NCBI GenBank assembly: GCA_964019155.1
Contig: OZ025242.1
Span: 21,242,092-21,306,091 of the forward strand
Source: Osedax fenrisi
Taxonomy: Eukaryota; Annelida; Polychaeta; Sabellida; Siboglinidae
DNA length: 64,000 nucleotides
Direction of reading: 5' to 3'
The position numbers and the translations under genes are program-made. The notes under the pieces are model-generated. The model did no database searches. It was not told the origin of the DNA and saw only the letters and a list, made by a program, of their open reading frames with translations. This document shows positions 1 to 12,215 of the stretch, piece after piece. Positions within the stretch are counted from its first letter, which is position 1, and the number at the start of each line of letters is the position of its first letter.

Positions 1-53
1 TTGAAATAATTAAAATATTTTTAAATAGATTAAAAATTACACATACTTTCTGA

Positions 54-1565
54 ACTGACGGGATACCATCTTCTATGTTAAAATTATTATCTAATGAATT
101 ATGTAGGCCTTTATATATTATTTTTAATTCATCTTTATTATCGGGTAATATACTGAAAATTTGGAAAAAATCTATAATCACACCAATTTTTAAAAAGGGT
201 GAACCATCAAATTCAAATAACTATAGGCCTATTTCAATAACATGTGTAATGTGTAGAGTATTAGAACGTATTATTTCTAAACAATTAATTTTTTATTTAA
301 AATCTAATAATTTATTAACAAAATATCAATATGGTTTTATAAGTGGAAAATCCACAGAATTACAATTAACAAAATGTTTAAAATGTTGGTATAATGAATT
401 GAATAATAAAAAATGTGTAGATATAATATATATTGATTTTGCAAAAGCTTTTGATGTTGTTTCACATGAAAAACTACTATTTAAATTAAAATCATACGGT
501 ATATCTAATAAAATAATAAAATGGTTTTATAATTTTTTATCGAATAGATCTCAAATTACACGGGTTGAAAATTCTTTTTCAAATAGTTCTATTGTAAAAT
601 CTGGAGTACCACAAGGATCGGTTTTAGGTCCAATTTTATTTTTATTATATATTAATGATCTTCCTAGTATATTCTCTTCAAAAATTCATATTGATTTATT
701 TGCCGATGATACAAAAATATATTTTTCATACGCATCTGAGAGTGAAAGATTTCTTTTACAAAATAATTTAAATTTATTTTCACAATGGGTAAATAAATGG
801 CAATTAAATATTTCATTATCAAAATGTGCAGTTATGACTTTAGGGAAGGTTACTCCATCAAAATATTTTATAAATAATATTCAATTAGAAAACGTTACTT
901 TTTATAAAGATTTAGGAATAATATTTGAAAATAACCTTTTATTTAATAAACATATTGATTATATTTGTAAAAAAGCTTATTTTTCTTTGAATTCAATTTT
1001 TAAATGCATTACTACAAAATCCCCTAGAGCATTATTAAATGCATATAAAATTTATTGCAGACCAATTTTAGAATATGCATCCATAATTTGGTCACCTTTT
1101 TCAAAGGTTAGTAAATTTCGTAGTCTCATAGACCAAATTGAAAGAGTGCAAAGATTATTTACTAGACGATTAATTACAAGATGCGTAGGATATACAAATT
1201 CATCAAATATTAATTATAAATCATATATAGAGAGATTGGTATATTTTAAATTAGAATCACTTGAACTTAGAAGGTTAAAAATAGATCTAACTACAATTTT
1301 TAAAATTTCAAATAATTATACAGATATAAATATATCTGATATTCTTAACATTTCGAATAATTGTAGAACTAGAGGTAATTGTAAAAAATTAAATGTAATA
1401 CATAATTATGATAATACAATTAAAAATATAATTAATAATAGATCAGTTAATATATGGAATTCATTAAATAATGATATAATAAAATCTGTATCTGTTTCAT
1501 CTTTTAAAAATAAAATAAACAAAATCTGTTTCGACAAACTACTTTTTTTTAACAGAAATTTATAA
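54..1565 (+). CDS. LINE reverse transcriptase, open from the RT core to the C-terminus (CR1/Jockey-like), 5' part lost or outside the window
   Basis: This is the reverse transcriptase of a non-LTR retrotransposon, which copies element RNA into a nicked target. The first ATG is at 75, but typical RT residues (TDGIPSS) already run in frame from 54, so that ATG is not the native start; a TGA at 51-53 closes the frame upstream. From the ATG the frame encodes 496 residues. Motifs in order: NNYRPISI (about residue 48), YGFISGKST (86), the first catalytic Asp in YIDFAKAFD (118), SGVPQGSVLGPILF (178), the catalytic FADDTKIYF (212), then a CR1/Jockey-type C-terminal region (RPILEYASIIWSP). No endonuclease domain is seen before it. 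It is one of the few long uninterrupted frames here, so this copy may be young. The clade is judged from motif style only. Confidence 0.88.
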   Translation, partial: TDGIPSSMLKLLSNELCRPLYIIFNSSLLSGNILKIWKKSIITPIFKKGEPSNSNNYRPISITCVMCRVLERIISKQLIFYLKSNNLLTKYQYGFISGKSTELQLTKCLKCWYNELNNKKCVDIIYIDFAKAFDVVSHEKLLFKLKSYGISNKIIKWFYNFLSNRSQITRVENSFSNSSIVKSGVPQGSVLGPILFLLYINDLPSIFSSKIHIDLFADDTKIYFSYASESERFLLQNNLNLFSQWVNKWQLNISLSKCAVMTLGKVTPSKYFINNIQLENVTFYKDLGIIFENNLLFNKHIDYICKKAYFSLNSIFKCITTKSPRALLNAYKIYCRPILEYASIIWSPFSKVSKFRSLIDQIERVQRLFTRRLITRCVGYTNSSNINYKSYIERLVYFKLESLELRRLKIDLTTIFKISNNYTDINISDILNISNNCRTRGNCKKLNVIHNYDNTIKNIINNRSVNIWNSLNNDIIKSVSVSSFKNKINKICFDKLLFFNRNL

Positions 1566-2180
1566 TTTTATATTGATTTATGTTTCATTTTGTATCTAAA
1601 TTATTGCATTATCTCTTCTGGTTTTTTTTTAATGTGTTTTTGTTATAGAAAATTTAGGTTTTTATATATATATTTCAAATATATTATAATATAAAATTAA
1701 TAATTCATTATTATTACAGATAAAGTGTGAAGTATTATTTTACTTTTGTTTGTTCAGTATTATATGTTTGTTTTATATATATTTTGTAAATATGTTTCAA
1801 ATGTATTATATTACTAAAATACAATATTAATAATTTTCTATTATTTCAGATTATAGTGATAAGTATTATATTATTTTGTTTCGTAATATTATTGGTATGT
1901 TTTGTTATTAACTGTTTTTGTATAGGTATATTGGTTTATTTTATTTGTAACTTGTTTTGTTTTTATATATATATATATATGTTTCAAATTTATTATACAA
2001 TTAAAATATACATTAATAAAGTACCTACTATTATTACAGATTTTGGTAAGTATTACATTATTTGTTTGTTTCATTCTAGTATTGGTTTATTTGATTTTTA
2101 ATATGTTCTGTTTATAATATATTTAAAATTTAACATTTAAATATTAAATTATATAACTAATAATTTATTACTAAAACAGG
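1566..2180 (+). repeat. LINE 3' flank with degenerate tandem units carrying splice-like motifs
   Basis: At least three imperfect units follow the LINE. Each has a run like TATATAT..GTTTCAAAT (near 1671, 1791, 1981), then an A+T spacer, then a 3'-splice-like TTATTACAG or TTATTTCAG (near 1720, 1850, 2040) followed by a short stretch and (G)AAGTATT or GTAAGTATT. Unit spacing is uneven (about 120 and 190 bp). A fourth, weaker CAG occurs near 2179. No convincing protein is encoded. Confidence 0.5.
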
Positions 2181-2520
2181 ATACAAGATGAAGAATTCTA
2201 TAAAGTTAAAGTAGAAATTGAATATTTCGATACCACTTACAAAATAATGTATTTTATTTCTATTTTCGATTATTTTTACGCTATATTTTATTTCTATTTT
2301 GATCATTTTTCGTTTATAATTACTATATGATTTATTTCTACTTTCGATTGTTTTTCGTTTATTTTTACGGTAACTGTAAAACGTTTTAATTTCCTTAATT
2401 TTTTAATTTCGTATTATTCTTTATTTATTTCTATAACGTATGTTATCGTTAGCAAATATTTATACTTTATACTTTCGATTATATTTTCGGCTATGTATTT
2501 GCTTAAATAAATTATCAATC
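2181..2520. other. A+T-rich spacer with repeated TTTCTATTTTCGAT-like phrases
   Basis: No gene is seen. The phrase TATTTCTATTTTCGAT(T/C) recurs with small changes near 2255, 2290 and 2335, suggesting a short decayed tandem repeat. It leads into TCAATC and the (AAT)n array. Confidence 0.4.
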
Positions 2521-3019
<499 letters not shown>

Positions 3020-3784
3020 TAATAGATATTTTACTTTATTATTATTAAATATTAAATAGTTAGTTTTGCTAAAATAAATTGTCAATTTATTTAATGATAG
3101 TATCAAGATGTTTTAAAGTTTTATTCATGGAATTTTCCATTTAATCATTATTATTTTTACGGAATATAATAGAAGTATCATCATCGAATAGAAAAAAATT
3201 ACCTTGTATTTTAATATTGACTATGTCATTTATAAATATTCAAAATAATAAGGGACCGAGGACATATCCTTGAGGGACACCACACTTAATATTCTTAATT
3301 TGGGATTTAGAATTATTAAATGTTAAAAATTTATTTATATTATTAAGAAAGAATATACTAATTTTAAAGCAACTCCTCTGCAACCATACTTCTCTAACTT
3401 AATTATTAATAGATCATGACTGATATAATTGAATGTTTCCTTCAGGTCTATAGATATAGTTGTACAATATTTCATTTTATTTGAAGCTATGGTTCCAGTT
3501 ATGTCAGTCAATGAGTCGGAAGTTGAAACTTCTTTTTTAAAACCAAATTGGGATTTATTAATTATTTTATTTGTGTCCATAAAATATATATATTTAGATT
3601 TTAAGACTTTTTCTAAAATTTTTGAGAATGATGATAATATAGAAATTAGCCTATAATTATGTATAATTAGAAGGATCATCAATATTACTATATTTATATT
3701 TAGTTACGACTTTAGCAGTTTTTAGACAATTAGGAAATATGCCCTGTTGTATACATAGATTAATTAAATATGATAATATATTAC
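3020..3784 (-). pseudogene. LINE-A reverse transcriptase fragment, part 1 (left copy), broken
   Basis: Minus-strand RT of a LINE. Reading down from about 3780, the frame carries YRLISILSSFSKILEKVL, a catalytic-Asp region altered to SIDLKETFNYISHD (usually FDLSKAFD), then, after frame breaks, GVPQG.VLGP near 3260-3290 and FDDDTSIIF near 3185-3215 in place of the usual ADDT. Several shifts and stops make it a relic. It runs directly into the (AAT)n array, so the 3' part is missing. The DNA continues upstream past the inserted transposon at 3788-5955. The sister copy at 57.53-59.6 kb is uninterrupted there. Confidence 0.8.
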
Positions 3785-3787
3785 TTA

Positions 3788-5955
3788 CACTGGTCTGCAT
3801 CATTTTTGTTATCAAGGGTTTCTTAACTGATTATAAGCTACTTTTTGACACTGAATTCAAATCTGAAAACCATTTTACTCAATCAGCTCTAGTTCTTTTT
3901 TTATTCAATTTTTTATTTTTTTGGAAATATCAGAAATTTCCTAAGGAAAATATAGGATTTCATATAAATTATACAGTATTTTAATCCGTTCATACCTATA
4001 TATTTAGTTATTTTATTATATAAATGTGTTAGTAATATATAAATAGTGTACCAATGGTACGGGAGTTGATTAGGGGTATTCCTTTAATAAGTTAATTAAT
4101 ATGTAATTACTAAATATTCAGAAATATATTCTATATTAATTTACAATAATTTTCTGACTCTTGAAATTAACATATAAAAATCATTATTTTAAATAAGTCA
4201 ATAATATCATTACATCATACAACTTTAAATAAGTATAACGTAGTGACATAGTGACAACATTGTTGACTCAGAAGTCAAATATAATGCCATTTATAAAAAA
4301 AACTTACAAGGATTATTTCGGAATGCATTTAGTAGACCAAGACACATTATAAGGCATATTTGTTGTAAAACATGTACTGTTAACGTACATCGTTGGAACA
4401 ATAAGAAATTAAAATATTTAAATGTCGGAATATCAATGATATGGAGATAAGGTCAGAATAATGTATTGGATTGTTATTTTTGCTTGTTTAACATATATTA
4501 CATATATTAAATATTAATGGTTCATATATAGAATACATATGTATACCTTTATACTATTTATATAATTATATATGTAGAAATACATATGAAGAATAAAGCA
4601 CGTGTTATATATCCTGATATACATTCAGCTATACGGTATGTACATCATAATGATGATATTCCGATACCAATACCACCAGACAATCTTGATTCATCATCAG
4701 AATTAGATGATGAAAATGAAATTAATGATGATTTATCAAAGGAATACATCCCCTTGAAAATAAAAGAAATCTTGAACCATTTATCAACATGATCTAAATT
4801 AGTTAACAAGAGACAATAATCTGCTCAATTATGTGGGTCTAGATTAATAGAACGTCAAATGTTATCAAAAGAAACAACATACTCTTGGTATCGAAGTCGT
4901 GACATTGCGTTTAGGAAGTATTTATTACCAATGGAGAACTTATATATTGTAACAATATTATTGGATTGGTAGAAGGTATAGGTATTACGTATGCAGATTC
5001 AGACTGGAGATTATTTATCGATTCATCAAATAAAAGTCTTAAAGCAGTTTTATTATACAATGGTAATAGAGTCTCTTCAATTACTTTCGGTTATTCAATT
5101 AGTATATCAGAAAATTACAATAATATGATTGTACTTCTTGATTCATTAAATTATAATTTTCACAATTGGATGATTTTCGGAGACTTGAAGTTAATATATT
5201 ATAATAATTATAATTATTTAAAATATTCTATTATTGTAATATATACATTTGTAGATCGTCACCATACTTTTGGGTATGCAATCTGGGTATACTAAATAAC
5301 CAAGCTTTCTCTGCAAAAGGGATACTAGAGCTGACCGAGAACATTATTCAAGACGCATATGGCCAGAATGTAATAATTTACATCCTGGTTCACACAATAT
5401 AATCTAGAATTATCTTGTTAATCCCAATAGAATACTATTCCTGTTCCTATTCCTCCATTATACATTTTTTAAGATCCCATCTTGATTATATTCCAAGCAG
5501 TTGTGATAATTTTAGCGAAGAACAAATGTATTTAAGGAAAGTGCTTTCTCCAGGATATTACGATAATGAAAGATAGATATCAAGGACAATGGGATATAAA
5601 TATGCTTTCGGACTACAGTTGTTGTTTAAAAAGAGACGATATTAATGCAAAACACAAGAGAAAAGCTATCAAACAGTCATTTATATAGTATTTAAATAAT
5701 ATTCTATAATATTAATACATATTATTGTTATTTTATATTCCTAATAAATTATATATATCACTTAAATATATTTTTCTTGATAATTTATTTGAAATATTTC
5801 TCATATTTTTTGACAAAATTAAAAGTTGATTAAAAAAAGAACTAGAGCTGATTGAGCAAAACGGTTATCAGATTTGAATTCAGTGTCAAAAAGTAGCTTA
5901 TATCAGTTAAGAAACCCTTGATAACAAACAAAAAAAATTCAAATGCAGACCAGTG
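3788..5955 (+). mobile_element. Complete DNA transposon with CACTG termini and TTA target duplication (CMC-type, possibly Chapaev3/EnSpm)
   Basis: The element starts CACTGGTCTGCAT and ends with the inverse ATGCAGACCAGTG. Inverted repeats extend for roughly 130 bp, through CTAGTTCTTTTTT on the left and AAAAAAGAACTAG on the right. It is flanked by TTA at 3785-3787 and 5956-5958. The third copy of this locus (near 58290) has the uninterrupted site with a single TTA, so both ends and the target duplication are directly demonstrated. CACTG termini with a 3 bp duplication are known for CMC-superfamily elements; placement within that group is inference. It inserted into LINE-A. Confidence 0.9.
4586..5690 (+). 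pseudogene. Decayed transposase of the CACTG element
   Basis: The only coding remains inside the element. Segments in order: an acidic stretch (SSELDDENEINDDLSKEYI, 4586-4795); ERQMLSKETTYSWYRSR (about 4850-4900); SDWRLFIDSSNKSLKAVLLY followed by NGN (4996-5070); a spacing-conserved FGDLK (about 5175-5190); REHYSRRIWPECNNLHPG (about 5338-5392); SHLDYIPSSCDNFSEEQ (about 5475-5527); and DRYQGQWDINMLSDYS..CLKRD (about 5570-5640). I recognise these as the order and motifs of a protein widespread in arthropod and cnidarian genomes (WRLFIDSS, YQGQWD). At least three frame changes and a large internal deletion between the HYSRR and SHLDY blocks mean it cannot make a functional protein. Confidence 0.75.
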
Positions 5956-6135
5956 TTATTGAAGACATTATTTGAATAATTATTTTAAATGAAAAGTTAT
6001 GAGAATCTGTACTATTTGTTGGTTTACTTTTTTCAACAATATTACTTATTTCAATTTAATTATTGGAAGTAATAAATAATGAATTTGTATTGTTATTATG
6101 TATATAATTAGTAGAATTATTGGTATTAAATTTTT
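5857..6135. repeat. Repeat A, first copy: transposon right end plus LINE-A flank
   Basis: About 279 bp running from the last ~99 bp of the CACTG element (AAAACGGTTATCAGATTTG) through the TTA and into LINE-A sequence. It is repeated almost exactly at 7094-7372, in the same orientation. Confidence 0.9.
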
Positions 6136-6890
6136 ATATGATGCAATATTCAACGTATCCATAGAAAATATAACTGTGTATACACAACAGTTAACACTAC
6201 ATAAATGACTAAGAGTTATGAATTGCTAGTAACATATATCTCTCTTAGATTTATAAATAAAACGATTGCTGCTTGATTAATGGGGTAATTTAAATATTAA
6301 AGGGGTAATTATGTTGATGATCAGTATTTCTTCTATAGTTAACACGGAATTGCCTAAATATGATGATGATGATAACAATAATAATAATTATATATTTATA
6401 CCAGATTTTGAAAGGTTACATAATTGTGATAATTAAAAGGCATACATTTAATATTTATTGTAATTTCATTATTTTAATTTCACGTATTTCATTTATTTGA
6501 ATATAAAATATAAATGTATTTTTTCAAGATTAACATTATATTATTATAATAATTTATAACATATATTAAATTATATAATTATTTATGCGTATTTAATATA
6601 TAATATAAATTAATTACATTTTAGATAATCAATATCAGTATACAATTATGTATTTATAATATAAAATATAATAAATAATATTATATTAATAGTAGGCATC
6701 CTTTTCCTTTTCATTTTCATTCATATTTATCCTGTATTAATTTATTTATTTATTAATATTTTATTGTATATATTATAGATATTTACTATTAGATCGATGT
6801 ATAATATACCAATGTGTATATTACTAATATAATGAATACATAACATATGGTAATATAAAGTTGGAAATGTATATACATTCATATAAATAA

Positions 6891-6930
<40 letters not shown>

Positions 6931-7078
6931 GTTATGTAAATATATTATTTTGTATATAGTACAAGTATAATACTATTAATAAAATAATATGATTATATTA
7001 GTGTATTAAATTATTCACGATTTTATTCAAGATTATATTCAAGTATTACTATAATTATTATGGTGTATATTATTATCA
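6136..7078. repeat. Repeat X, first copy (no gene seen)
   Basis: About 940 bp, matching 13127-14071 in the same orientation and about 51395-52310 in inverse. It includes a (GATGAT) run near 6360, a (TA)n array at about 6896-6926 and the phrase GGGGTAATTTAAATATTAAAG. No open frame is convincing. X interrupts LINE-A here between the two copies of repeat A. Confidence 0.88.
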
Positions 7079-7093
7079 CAAATATATTATATT

Positions 7094-7372
7094 AAAACGG
7101 TTTTCAGATTTGAATTCAGTGTCAAAAAGTAGCTTATATCAGTTAAGAAACCCTTGATAACAAACAAAAAAAATTCAAATGCAGACCAGTGTTATTGAAG
7201 ACATTATTTGAATAATTATTTTAAATGAAAAGTTATGAGAATCTGTACTATTTGTTGGTTTACTTTTTTCAACAATATTACTTATTTCAATTTAATTATT
7301 GGAAGTAATAAATAATGAATTTGTATTGTTATTATGTATATAATTAGTAGAATTATTGGTATTAAATTTTTT
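7094..7372. repeat. Repeat A, second copy
   Basis: Near-identical direct copy of 5857-6135, beginning AAAACGGTTTTCAG (one base differs early). It includes a second, orphan right terminus of the CACTG element ending near 7190. After it the LINE-A sequence resumes (TTTTTCCGATTTTTCCG). Confidence 0.9.
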
Positions 7373-8545
7373 TTCCGATTTTTCCGAAGCTAGCTTCTCA
7401 CCTATGTTAAAAAAATAATCATTAAATTGTTCACACCGTTTATTATCTTCTATCATATTATGAACTATATTATCATTTTAGTTGTTATGTATAATAATAT
7501 TTATTTTATTCCATATCTGCTTATGGTTGTTTCTGTTAGTAATAAAATATTGACTATAGTAATTACGTTCAACTTTATTTATGATTTTTATTAGACAATT
7601 TTTATATTTTTTATAAATTGTTTCATTAAATACAGAATTGTTTTTTTTTAACTTTTGGTAAATTTTATTTTTTTTAATTATACATTTTTTATAATTAGCT
7701 ATTCTCTATTAGCCAAGGTTTATTTAAATAAGAATTGTGTTTTTTAGAAAGGAATTTTTGTTTAGAGTTATCTAAAATAGAAATAATTAAAAAGCATGAT
7801 GTGCATTATCTATTCTGTATAAAGCTGACCAATTATAATTTAAAAGATAAAGCTTAAACTCGTTTATGTATTCTGTGTCATGTAATATATTAATTCACTA
7901 TTTTTTTAAATATAATTTTTAAATTTATTTAAATTATAAATACAAAAATTGTTAAGTGGTAATTAATATCATTATATAATAAACCATTAGATAATGGTAC
8001 ATGATTATAATTTGTATATATGTTATCAATTAATGTGGACGTTATATTTGTAATACGTGATGGTTTTGTTATTATTGGATATTGTGAATAATGAAATAAG
8101 TATATCAATTAAATGAGAGACTGTAAGACACATTAATATTAATATATCAATGTTAAAGTCTCCGCAAAGAAATATTGTATTATTAGTAGAAAGTGTATTA
8201 AATAAATTATATATTTCATCTGCAAAAATGAATAATATCAAATTCGGGGCAATAATATATATCACTTATTATATTATCTTTACAATTGGGAATTATTAAT
8301 TTAATTGTAACTATATCAAATTTATTTGGTAATATGTATAGAGTACTATCAATAGTTATATATTTAAATGATTTGTTAACGAATATTCAGGTGTCTCCAC
8401 CACGTTTATTATTTCTGGTTATACGTATATTATTATAGTCTGATATAAAATATAGATCTTAATTATTTTTATTTAACCATGTTTCACTTATAACTATTAT
8501 ATCATATTTGTGGTGTAAGGAATATAAATAATCAGTAGGATAGAT
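7373..8545 (-). pseudogene. LINE-A 5' part with endonuclease domain (left copy), broken
   Basis: Continuation of LINE-A on the minus strand. Around 8530-8380 the frames give ISETWLNKN and RGG.T.IFVNKSFKY, and 8265-8026 gives FLCGDFNIDIL, motifs of the apurinic-type (EEP) endonuclease that nicks the target in LINEs. Downstream to about 7373 the coding is shifted and full of stops. The corresponding part of the third copy is 58470-59600. Confidence 0.75.
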
Positions 8546-8595
8546 TAAAATATTTTATCAGACTACGTGCTTTAAAGTAGGATATGATGAGGTAC

Positions 8596-8826
8596 CTATA
8601 TGATGGATATATTATAATAGTATACGAATAGTATACTATTCGTGTGTATTTCGTTTGGTATACTATCATAGTTATATTGATTATTTATACTATTATAAAT
8701 TTGTTTTTTATCATGATAAAGAATACTATAGCTAGAATTGAAATAATTATCGAGAGTATCTATAGTTTGTTTATATAAATTATTTTGAAATATATTTCTT
8801 AGAGAATTATCAGCATTCATAATCAT
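8596..8826 (-). pseudogene. LINE-related coding fragment, minus strand
   Basis: Open frame of 76 residues (NIFQNNLYKQTIDTLD, NSSYSILYHDKKQ). Its inverted partner at 56383-56664 keeps the same reading frame with several substitutions (HIFQNNLYKQTVDNLD), which argues for past coding. It resembles the linker between endonuclease and RT of LINEs, but I cannot prove the domain. Confidence 0.5.
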
Positions 8827-8839
8827 TGAAAAACTAATA

Positions 8840-9300
8840 TGAAGAGTTTAATAGTTATTTTTCAGAAATAGGTAATTCAATTAATAACTCTATTATAAAT
8901 AATGATATGAATGATTTGTTTACAAAATGTTCATTACATTGATAAATGTTTATATTTTGTATCTATTACAATTTATGAAATTATCAATATTACACATAAA
9001 ATGAAATAAAAAAAATCAAAAGATATAAATAATTGGGATATGGATTTAATAAAAAATATAATATACACGATATCAATTCCTTTGTGCCATCTTTATAATT
9101 TATGTTTGGCTCACTAATCCTTCCTAACAAAATTATAAAACCAATATAGGTTTTATATATATAAATAATAAAATAACCTGTAATTGTATAATAAATGAAA
9201 AAATTAATCCTCATAAAGTCTCGAACAAATTTATAATGTTGGTTTTGAAAACTCACTAAATATATTTGTTAAAGTATTAATATATTATTTACATATCTTG

Positions 9301-9356
<56 letters not shown>

Positions 9357-11276
9357 TACATGTATAAAGGTAATGACAGAAATAAAATAATAAATTATAA
9401 ACCTCTTTCGTTATTATTGCAAATAGGAATAATATTTGAAAAAATTATTTATAATATAATGCGAGATTTCATAATTAAAAATACAATTATAAATAGTAAT
9501 CAATATGGTTTCATAGAAAAATCTAACACCACAGTATCTCATATAAATGTACAAAATTTTATTTTTTCCTAACATAATGCAAATAAAAAAATAGCTATTG
9601 TATTTTTTGATCTCAAAAAGATATTTGTTGTTGTAGATCATTCAATGTTTCTAAAGAAATTGGAAAACTGTGGACTTAGGGGTCAAATAATTTTCTAAAA
9701 AGTTATTTACTAGATAGAAAAATCATAACAAAAATTAATAATACGAACGATACATGATGTTATAATATATGATGTTCCTTAAGTATCAGTTTTAGTCCCT
9801 TTATTTTTTATTATTGTTATAAATGATATATTAATATTTTCAACGATAATGATAACATAAATTTAAATTAATATGCTGATGACACATCACTATCTATATA
9901 TGCTAATTCTGATTATGAAATAAGTGAAAATATGAAGTTATATGTAGGTAAACTTGTTCATTGATTCACTCATAATAACCTAAAATTGAACATAGATAAA
10001 TCTAAAATATTGCCTTATTTCAATAAAATTATTATGAATAGTATAAAAATAAATAATGTGGATATTGAATTATTAAACTATTATACATTTTTAGATATTA
10101 CTCTTGATAATAAACTTAATTATTCATTACATATTATTTTTGTATGTATTAAATTATCGAATATTATATATCTTTTTAAAAAATTATTCTTTCTCAACTT
10201 AAAAAACTTAATTTTATTATTTAATTATTTTGTTATCTATCATATAAAGAAGTCTGCCATGCAAATCTTCTAAAAACTTAAGCCATTATAAACTCGTGAA
10301 TTCTATCAGATTTCATACTGCATGTCATGTATTCGCCATAAGAGCTAACTCTATATAATAATTATTATTATAAATTATAACTATTAAATAATCCTCAATG
10401 AAATTCAATAATGTTGTAAAGAGTATTATTATTTAAATTTAAAATAAACGTTGTATAATAATCTTTTTTCATATTCAAAAATCTATTATCACAACGGATC
10501 CATGCCAATCTGTTAACGAGATATAAATACCTTGGAATTATAATTGATAAGAATCTTAATTTTAAAAATCATATAAAACAATTAATAATATATTATCTAA
10601 AATATTATATTCAATTAATAAATTATCTAAATATATTAATACTAAACCACTTTCAACTATATATAATAGACTATTTCTTCCACATCTAATGTATGGAAAT
10701 ATCATATGGGGACATATTTACAAGATTAATAAATCATGACTAAATATAACACAAAAAAAATCATAAGAATAATAAATAAAACCAAAAACTGTTATGAACA
10801 TACTAATAATATATTTTCAACAAATACAATACTAAAATGTAATAGTCTTATAACGTTAAATACCTTGATATATATGTACGATCTTCATAATAATAATATT
10901 ATATTAAAATATAAATTACCTTTACATTTATCCATGGATACTACATTTTTTATTTTATATATTATGTTCTACTAAAGTTTATTATAGTATATTAATAATA
11001 ATGCTTACATTTAAATTAATATAAAAAACTTACATCACAACTTAAGTTCAACTTAAGTTTTGATGTAAGTTGAATGCTGGGCAGTGTACACATAAAATAT
11101 GAAAATAAATATAAATCAAGAAATAAACCTTCTTACAAAATACCATTATCAAAATCAACACAATTAATAAATAGCATTCAAATAACCGGATCTAAATTAT
11201 GGAATAATCTACCTAATAATATCAAAAATATAAAAAAAAAAATCAATAAATTAAATTTATTTATATATATGTGAAA
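8840..11276 (+). pseudogene. LINE-B reverse transcriptase relic (left arm copy)
   Basis: Plus-strand LINE remnant in several frames. Segments: KSKDINNWDMDLIKNII (about 9015-9062); MYKGNDRNKIINYKPLSLL (9360-9416); NQYGFIEKSNTTVSHI (near 9497); a degraded catalytic block FFDLKKIF; YADDTSLSIYANSDYEI (about 9870-9920); LNIDKSKILPYFNK (9985); then after breaks KYLGIIIDKNLNFKNHI (about 10530), PHLMYGNIIWGHI (10680), KKIIRIINKTKN (10757) and a C-terminal IQITGSKLWNNLPNNI (about 11175-11225). Frame breaks and a (TA)n array at 9307-9352 interrupt it. The same family occurs at 54.2-55.9, 59.8-61.7 and 36.3-37.0 kb; the last has the best-preserved C-terminus. Confidence 0.8.
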
Positions 11277-11460
11277 AATTGACACAATAATAAAATAATT
11301 AATAACCAGAATTAATTTATATGTAAAAATATGTACGAGTATATATATGTATATATGTGTATATTAATGTATATGTATATGTGTATATGTATATGTGTAT
11401 ATATATATTATTATTTTATTATTAGTGTATTAGAAAAACTTTATTTAAAACGGATTATAA
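11277..11460. other. LINE-B 3' flank with ATGTATATGTGTATAT repeats
   Basis: A low-complexity TATATGTGTA stretch follows the LINE-B C-terminus. The same arrangement follows copies at 54.0-54.2 and 61.7-61.9 kb, so it is part of the duplicated unit. Confidence 0.6.
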
Positions 11461-12215
11461 ACTATTAAGAGAAATAAAGAAAAACTACAAAGAAAACAAA
11501 AACTATTAAGACAAGACACACAATAATAGAAAAGGAAAACATACAGAAAGATCTGACATGGGCAACAAAAAAAGAAAATAGGCATATTATTTTGAAGCCC
11601 TTTAGAAGATAGTGGGGAGTGGGGAGAGGGGGTTTAAGTGTACGACCAAGCATTTGAGCAGAAAATATGTGTATGGACTTACTGTCATTAGCGAGTTTGT
11701 CAAATTTGTGGGTGATGTGAGAGGCTTTGGCAGTATAAATAGCTTTTCGGTGGAGATTTTGTAGGTTATTTTAGTATGCAAGTGAAGTAGGGGAAGGTGT
11801 TTGAGATACGATTTTCGGCTTTGCGAAGGATTCGCTTTTGTTTAAGTAGGGATATAGTATACCTGGATGAGTCAGGGCGTGTGATGGAGGTTTTAGTGAA
11901 TAATGGGGTGTATTCATTGAGGGTGGAGGAGAGAAATCTATGGAGTTCAGCAGACATTGAGGTTGGAAGTGAAGAAAGATCGGAGATAAAAGCAGGAAGG
12001 GGAGGCTGTGTAGTTTGCGTGAGATTCTGGTAGTGAGGGGTCTGGTGGGTTTGGGGTGAATAAGGGTAAGGAATATGAAGAAGTGGTTGGAGAAGTGGTC
12101 CAATGGAATGGTCAGATACAATTTTATTAGTTTTTGGGGAAATTATTAGGTCTAAAGTGTTACCATGGACATGGGTGGGGGAGGTGACGTGTTGAACAAG
12201 ATTGAATGAGGTTAG
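11461..12215 (-). pseudogene. L2/CR1-like LINE fragment: endonuclease C-terminus and linker (left copy)
   Basis: A less A+T-rich block than its surroundings. Minus-strand frames read LVQHVTSPTHVHGNTLDL (near 12195-12143) then SPKTNKIVSDHSIGP, the end of a LINE endonuclease domain, and a long Ser/Pro/Thr-rich linker with STLNEYTPLFTKTSITRPDS and LLKQKRILRKAE. A frame shift divides it. The inverse copy at 53226-54010 shows the same peptides. No RT domain follows, so it is a fragment; it might belong to the same family as the RT at 22.6-23.8 kb, which is an inference. Confidence 0.65.

Noticed and set aside
11797..12033. Plus-strand frame of 78 residues
   Set aside because: Shadow of the minus-strand L2-like LINE linker, whose peptides are conserved in the right arm.
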